DNA from: Rhodobacteraceae bacterium SB2
Lineage (GTDB): Bacteria; Pseudomonadota; Alphaproteobacteria; Rhodobacterales; Rhodobacteraceae
Length of the DNA: 64,000 nt
Assembly: GCA_001642945.1 (NCBI GenBank)
Contig: LGRT01000037.1
Coordinates: forward strand, 1 to 64,000
Direction of reading: 5' to 3'
Both the position numbers and the translations under genes were made by a program. Of the stretch, positions 63,970 to 64,000 are shown in pieces; position 1 is the stretch's first letter; each line of letters opens with the position of its first letter. The notes beneath the pieces were generated by a model that did no database searches, was not told where the DNA came from, and worked only from the letters and a program-made list of their open reading frames with translations.

Positions 63970-64000
63970 GAGCGCGGCGTTACGCGCGGGCCGCAGTTTG

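Noticed and set aside
1-64000. CRISPR array, IS element or intact prophage
   Set aside because: No regularly spaced repeats, transposase, integrase, capsid or portal genes were seen in the window.

Overview
The window is a piece of chromosome from a marine alphaproteobacterium of the Roseobacter group (Rhodobacteraceae). The evidence is the gene order dusB-ntrBC-ntrYX-trkAH-hfq-hflX, a permuted two-piece tmRNA with an alphaproteobacterial tag, an alpha-type SspB, the fumC-DUF4169-ribbon-helix-helix operon, and genes for using DMSP and TMAO. Base composition looks close to even. Apart from a possible mobile-element edge at the extreme left, next to tRNA-Ser, I saw no IS element, CRISPR array or intact prophage.

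Layout. 1-787: the end of a DUF5681-type gene, two small ORFs and tRNA-Ser(GGA). 1115-8563 (minus strand): MscS channel, cysteine synthase, a cyclopropane-fatty-acid-synthase-like methyltransferase, DNA photolyase and a class V aminotransferase. 8877-15201, DMSP region: a BCCT transporter converges on acuI-dmdA. Upstream of dmdA lie a DUF1326/DUF2182 pair and a divergent GntR regulator with a tandem operator. 15258-19758: tmRNA, a decayed gene, an ABM-domain protein, sspB and fumC with two small partners. 19799-30196: P450, membrane hydrolase, ccdA, tusA, rne, a beta-hydroxyacid dehydrogenase and a penicillin acylase homologue. 30221-45548: hflX, hfq, trkHA, ntrXY, ntrCB and dusB (minus), then ispD-ispF-pgpA-pncC and amtB (plus). 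45630-46691: a RatA/Coq10-like protein and hpt.

46933-54746 is a TMAO module. TmoX/TmoV/TmoW imports the substrate, Tdm (DUF1989 plus GcvT) demethylates it, and a LysR regulator is divergent. 54788-63102 is a compact nine-gene minus-strand operon facing a GntR regulator. It encodes an FAD amine oxidoreductase, a glutamine-synthetase-like ligase, GlxB/GlxC/GlxD, a 137-residue protein of unknown family, a nitrilase-superfamily amidase, a 194-residue unknown and a DUF1330 protein. The ligase and Glx trio look like GmaS plus N-methylglutamate synthase of the methylamine pathway. The usual four-subunit N-methylglutamate dehydrogenase is absent and the accessory genes differ. This operon is the best candidate here for an undescribed pathway.

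How the parts fit. DmdA and Tdm both use the GcvT fold to pass one-carbon units to tetrahydrofolate. AcuI removes acryloyl-CoA from DMSP catabolism. Amines released from TMAO could be assimilated through gamma-glutamyl intermediates. NtrBC/NtrYX and AmtB supply nitrogen control and ammonium uptake. Start sites were chosen by ribosome-binding sites and family N-termini. Functions are read from motifs and remembered families, not from searches.
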